A DNA stretch of 64,000 nucleotides from assembly GCA_033439295.1 (NCBI GenBank), contig JAVTLE010000014.1:682001-746000 (forward strand). The letters run 5' to 3'. The notes beneath the pieces are model-generated. The model ran no database searches, was not told the origin of the DNA, and saw nothing but the letters and a program-made list of their open reading frames with translations. Of the stretch, positions 62,965-64,000 are shown in pieces. The DNA comes from Deuterostichococcus epilithicus. Lineage: Eukaryota; Chlorophyta; Trebouxiophyceae; Prasiolales; Stichococcaceae. Within the stretch, counting starts at the first letter, position 1. Every line of letters begins with the position of its first letter. A program made the position numbers and the translations under genes.

Positions 62965-64000
62965 ATGAGGCTGCACGACCTGCCCGATGAACTTCTGCTC
63001 ATTTCTTTACGACTGTAGACGATTTCATACAAAGGTGGGTTGAGTGTGGCACTTGCACATCAATTTTATGACCCGTGCGGATCCGATGTGAACCGTGGTG
63101 CGCGATCGTGCAGGGCCCAAGGACTGAACCAGCTGCTTCCTAAACAGCTGAAAGTCATCACACCAATATGAACATGCGCCACGACTCCGTGCTAACAGAC
63201 CACAACAGGCACTCTGTTGCAGGTGTGCCAGCGCTGGCGGCGCCTCGCGCGATGCGGCAAGCTGTATCAGACTTTGGAGGCTGAAGAAGACATGGAATCA
63301 CGCTATCACGTGCACAACGTTGATGCACTCAGGTTCCTCGAATGGTTACGTCCACATGCTGCACATGTCACCACTGCCCACCTGGACACACTGGTAGGGC
63401 TATTCGGCTGCCTTTTCCAATTTTGCAGTGGCACTGTGTGGCCTGCAGACTGCATGAAATCTGGAAAAGAGTGAATGATGATGGTAGTGGCCACTGGACT
63501 GTTGCCAACTGCTCCATGCAGGACCTCCACTGCAGTGGTGCCGCTGGCTTCACATCCAGCGAGCGTTTTTTCAGCTGCTTCCTTGGAATGATGGCTGCGC
63601 ACGAGCGCTTTGGAAGCCTGTCGGTCTTTAACGGCGTCAACGCGGAGATGGTACAGCCGATGCGCATGCTGTCGCTGCGGTCTCTGGGCTTGACGGGCAT
63701 AGAAGGTACCATAGAATCAGCGGCGCTGAGCCGCGCTATCAGCAGCCTCACAAGGTGAGGCCGCACCAGAAAATGTGCACTTATGCACGGTATCAGTGAA
63801 GCGTGTTGAGAGTCCTGCAGCACGAGCCTGTGTCAAGTCCGAGGGTCGGACGGCGAGAGGATGGCGCCTAAGTGTCCGTTTGGATTTGCAGGCTGACTCA
63901 TCTGCGCCCTGCGTGGTACCCCGGCGATTGGGATGACGATCCTGCGGACGAGTGCCTGCTTAATGGCTTTTCAGAGGGCATGTGCAGTCGCGTTGAGCTC
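62965..64000 (+). CDS. F-box protein, probably with leucine-rich repeats (partial, C-terminus off window)
   Basis: Substrate adaptor of SCF ubiquitin ligases by family. Exons: 62965-63014, 63115-63154, 63223-63393, 63522-63754, 63892->64000; phases join. The F-box is assembled from three exons: LPDELLLISLRL, then QGLNQLLPKQLK (40-base exon), then VCQRWRRLARCGKLYQTL; the joined length fits an F-box. The following part (LRFLEWLRPHAAHV, MRMLSLRSLGLTGIEGTI, LTHLRPAWYPGDWDDD) looks like the start of a leucine-rich-repeat region, as in algal FBXL-like proteins. The 40-base exon ends at a weaker GTCATC donor. An alternative start at 62987 opens a frame with no F-box and is less likely. Confidence 0.72.

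Noticed and set aside
62987-63034. Alternative F-box gene start MNFCSFLYDC
   Set aside because: It joins exon 3 in phase but destroys the F-box seen from the ATG at 62965.

Overview
The window is nuclear DNA of a green alga, most likely a trebouxiophyte; I do not name a genus. The genes are cut into many short exons with GTGCG/GTGAG donors, intergenic gaps are mostly 0.2-1 kb, GC is high, proteins are rich in Ala, Pro and Ser, several genes are followed by the chlorophyte-type poly(A) signal TGTAA, and the best matches are plant-type (plastid aspartokinase, TT9/GFS9, granulin-tailed cysteine protease, pcC13-62 desiccation proteins). I rebuilt exons by hand from reading frame, GT/GC-AG sites and phase, so exon ends are predictions. 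No tRNA, rRNA, CRISPR array or intact mobile element was recognised.

Left part (1-20.6 kb). Minus strand: methionyl-t-RNA formyltransferase (1-3189, C-terminus off the window) and a plastid-type monofunctional aspartokinase (4000-8580). A 262 bp gap separates the latter from the divergent plus-strand gamma-glutamyl hydrolase (8843-11869). A C-terminal U-box protein follows on the minus strand (12509-16025), divergent from a papain-like protease with a granulin domain (16555-20556).

Middle (20.6-36 kb). About 2 kb holds no gene I can support. Then comes an unrecognised 639-residue Cys-containing protein (22573-27472), followed closely by a 22-exon TT9/GFS9/CLEC16A homologue (27613-35977), a family that acts in endosomal/Golgi/vacuolar traffic.

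Tandem array (36.9-48.6 kb). Three paralogous plus-strand genes encode secreted ferritin-like desiccation-related proteins. Each starts with a six-base exon ATGAAG coding only Met-Lys. They share most intron positions but differ by individual introns, and copy 1 has an exon with no usable AG acceptor in frame.

Right part (49-64 kb). A CCDC112-like coiled-coil gene (minus, 49163-51680) is divergent from a very large gene (plus, 52569-62408) whose product has a long Ala/Pro/Ser-rich region and a C-terminal coiled coil resembling a TACC domain. Both families are centrosome/basal-body related in other eukaryotes, so this is the most intriguing pair here. The window ends inside an F-box gene (62965 onward).
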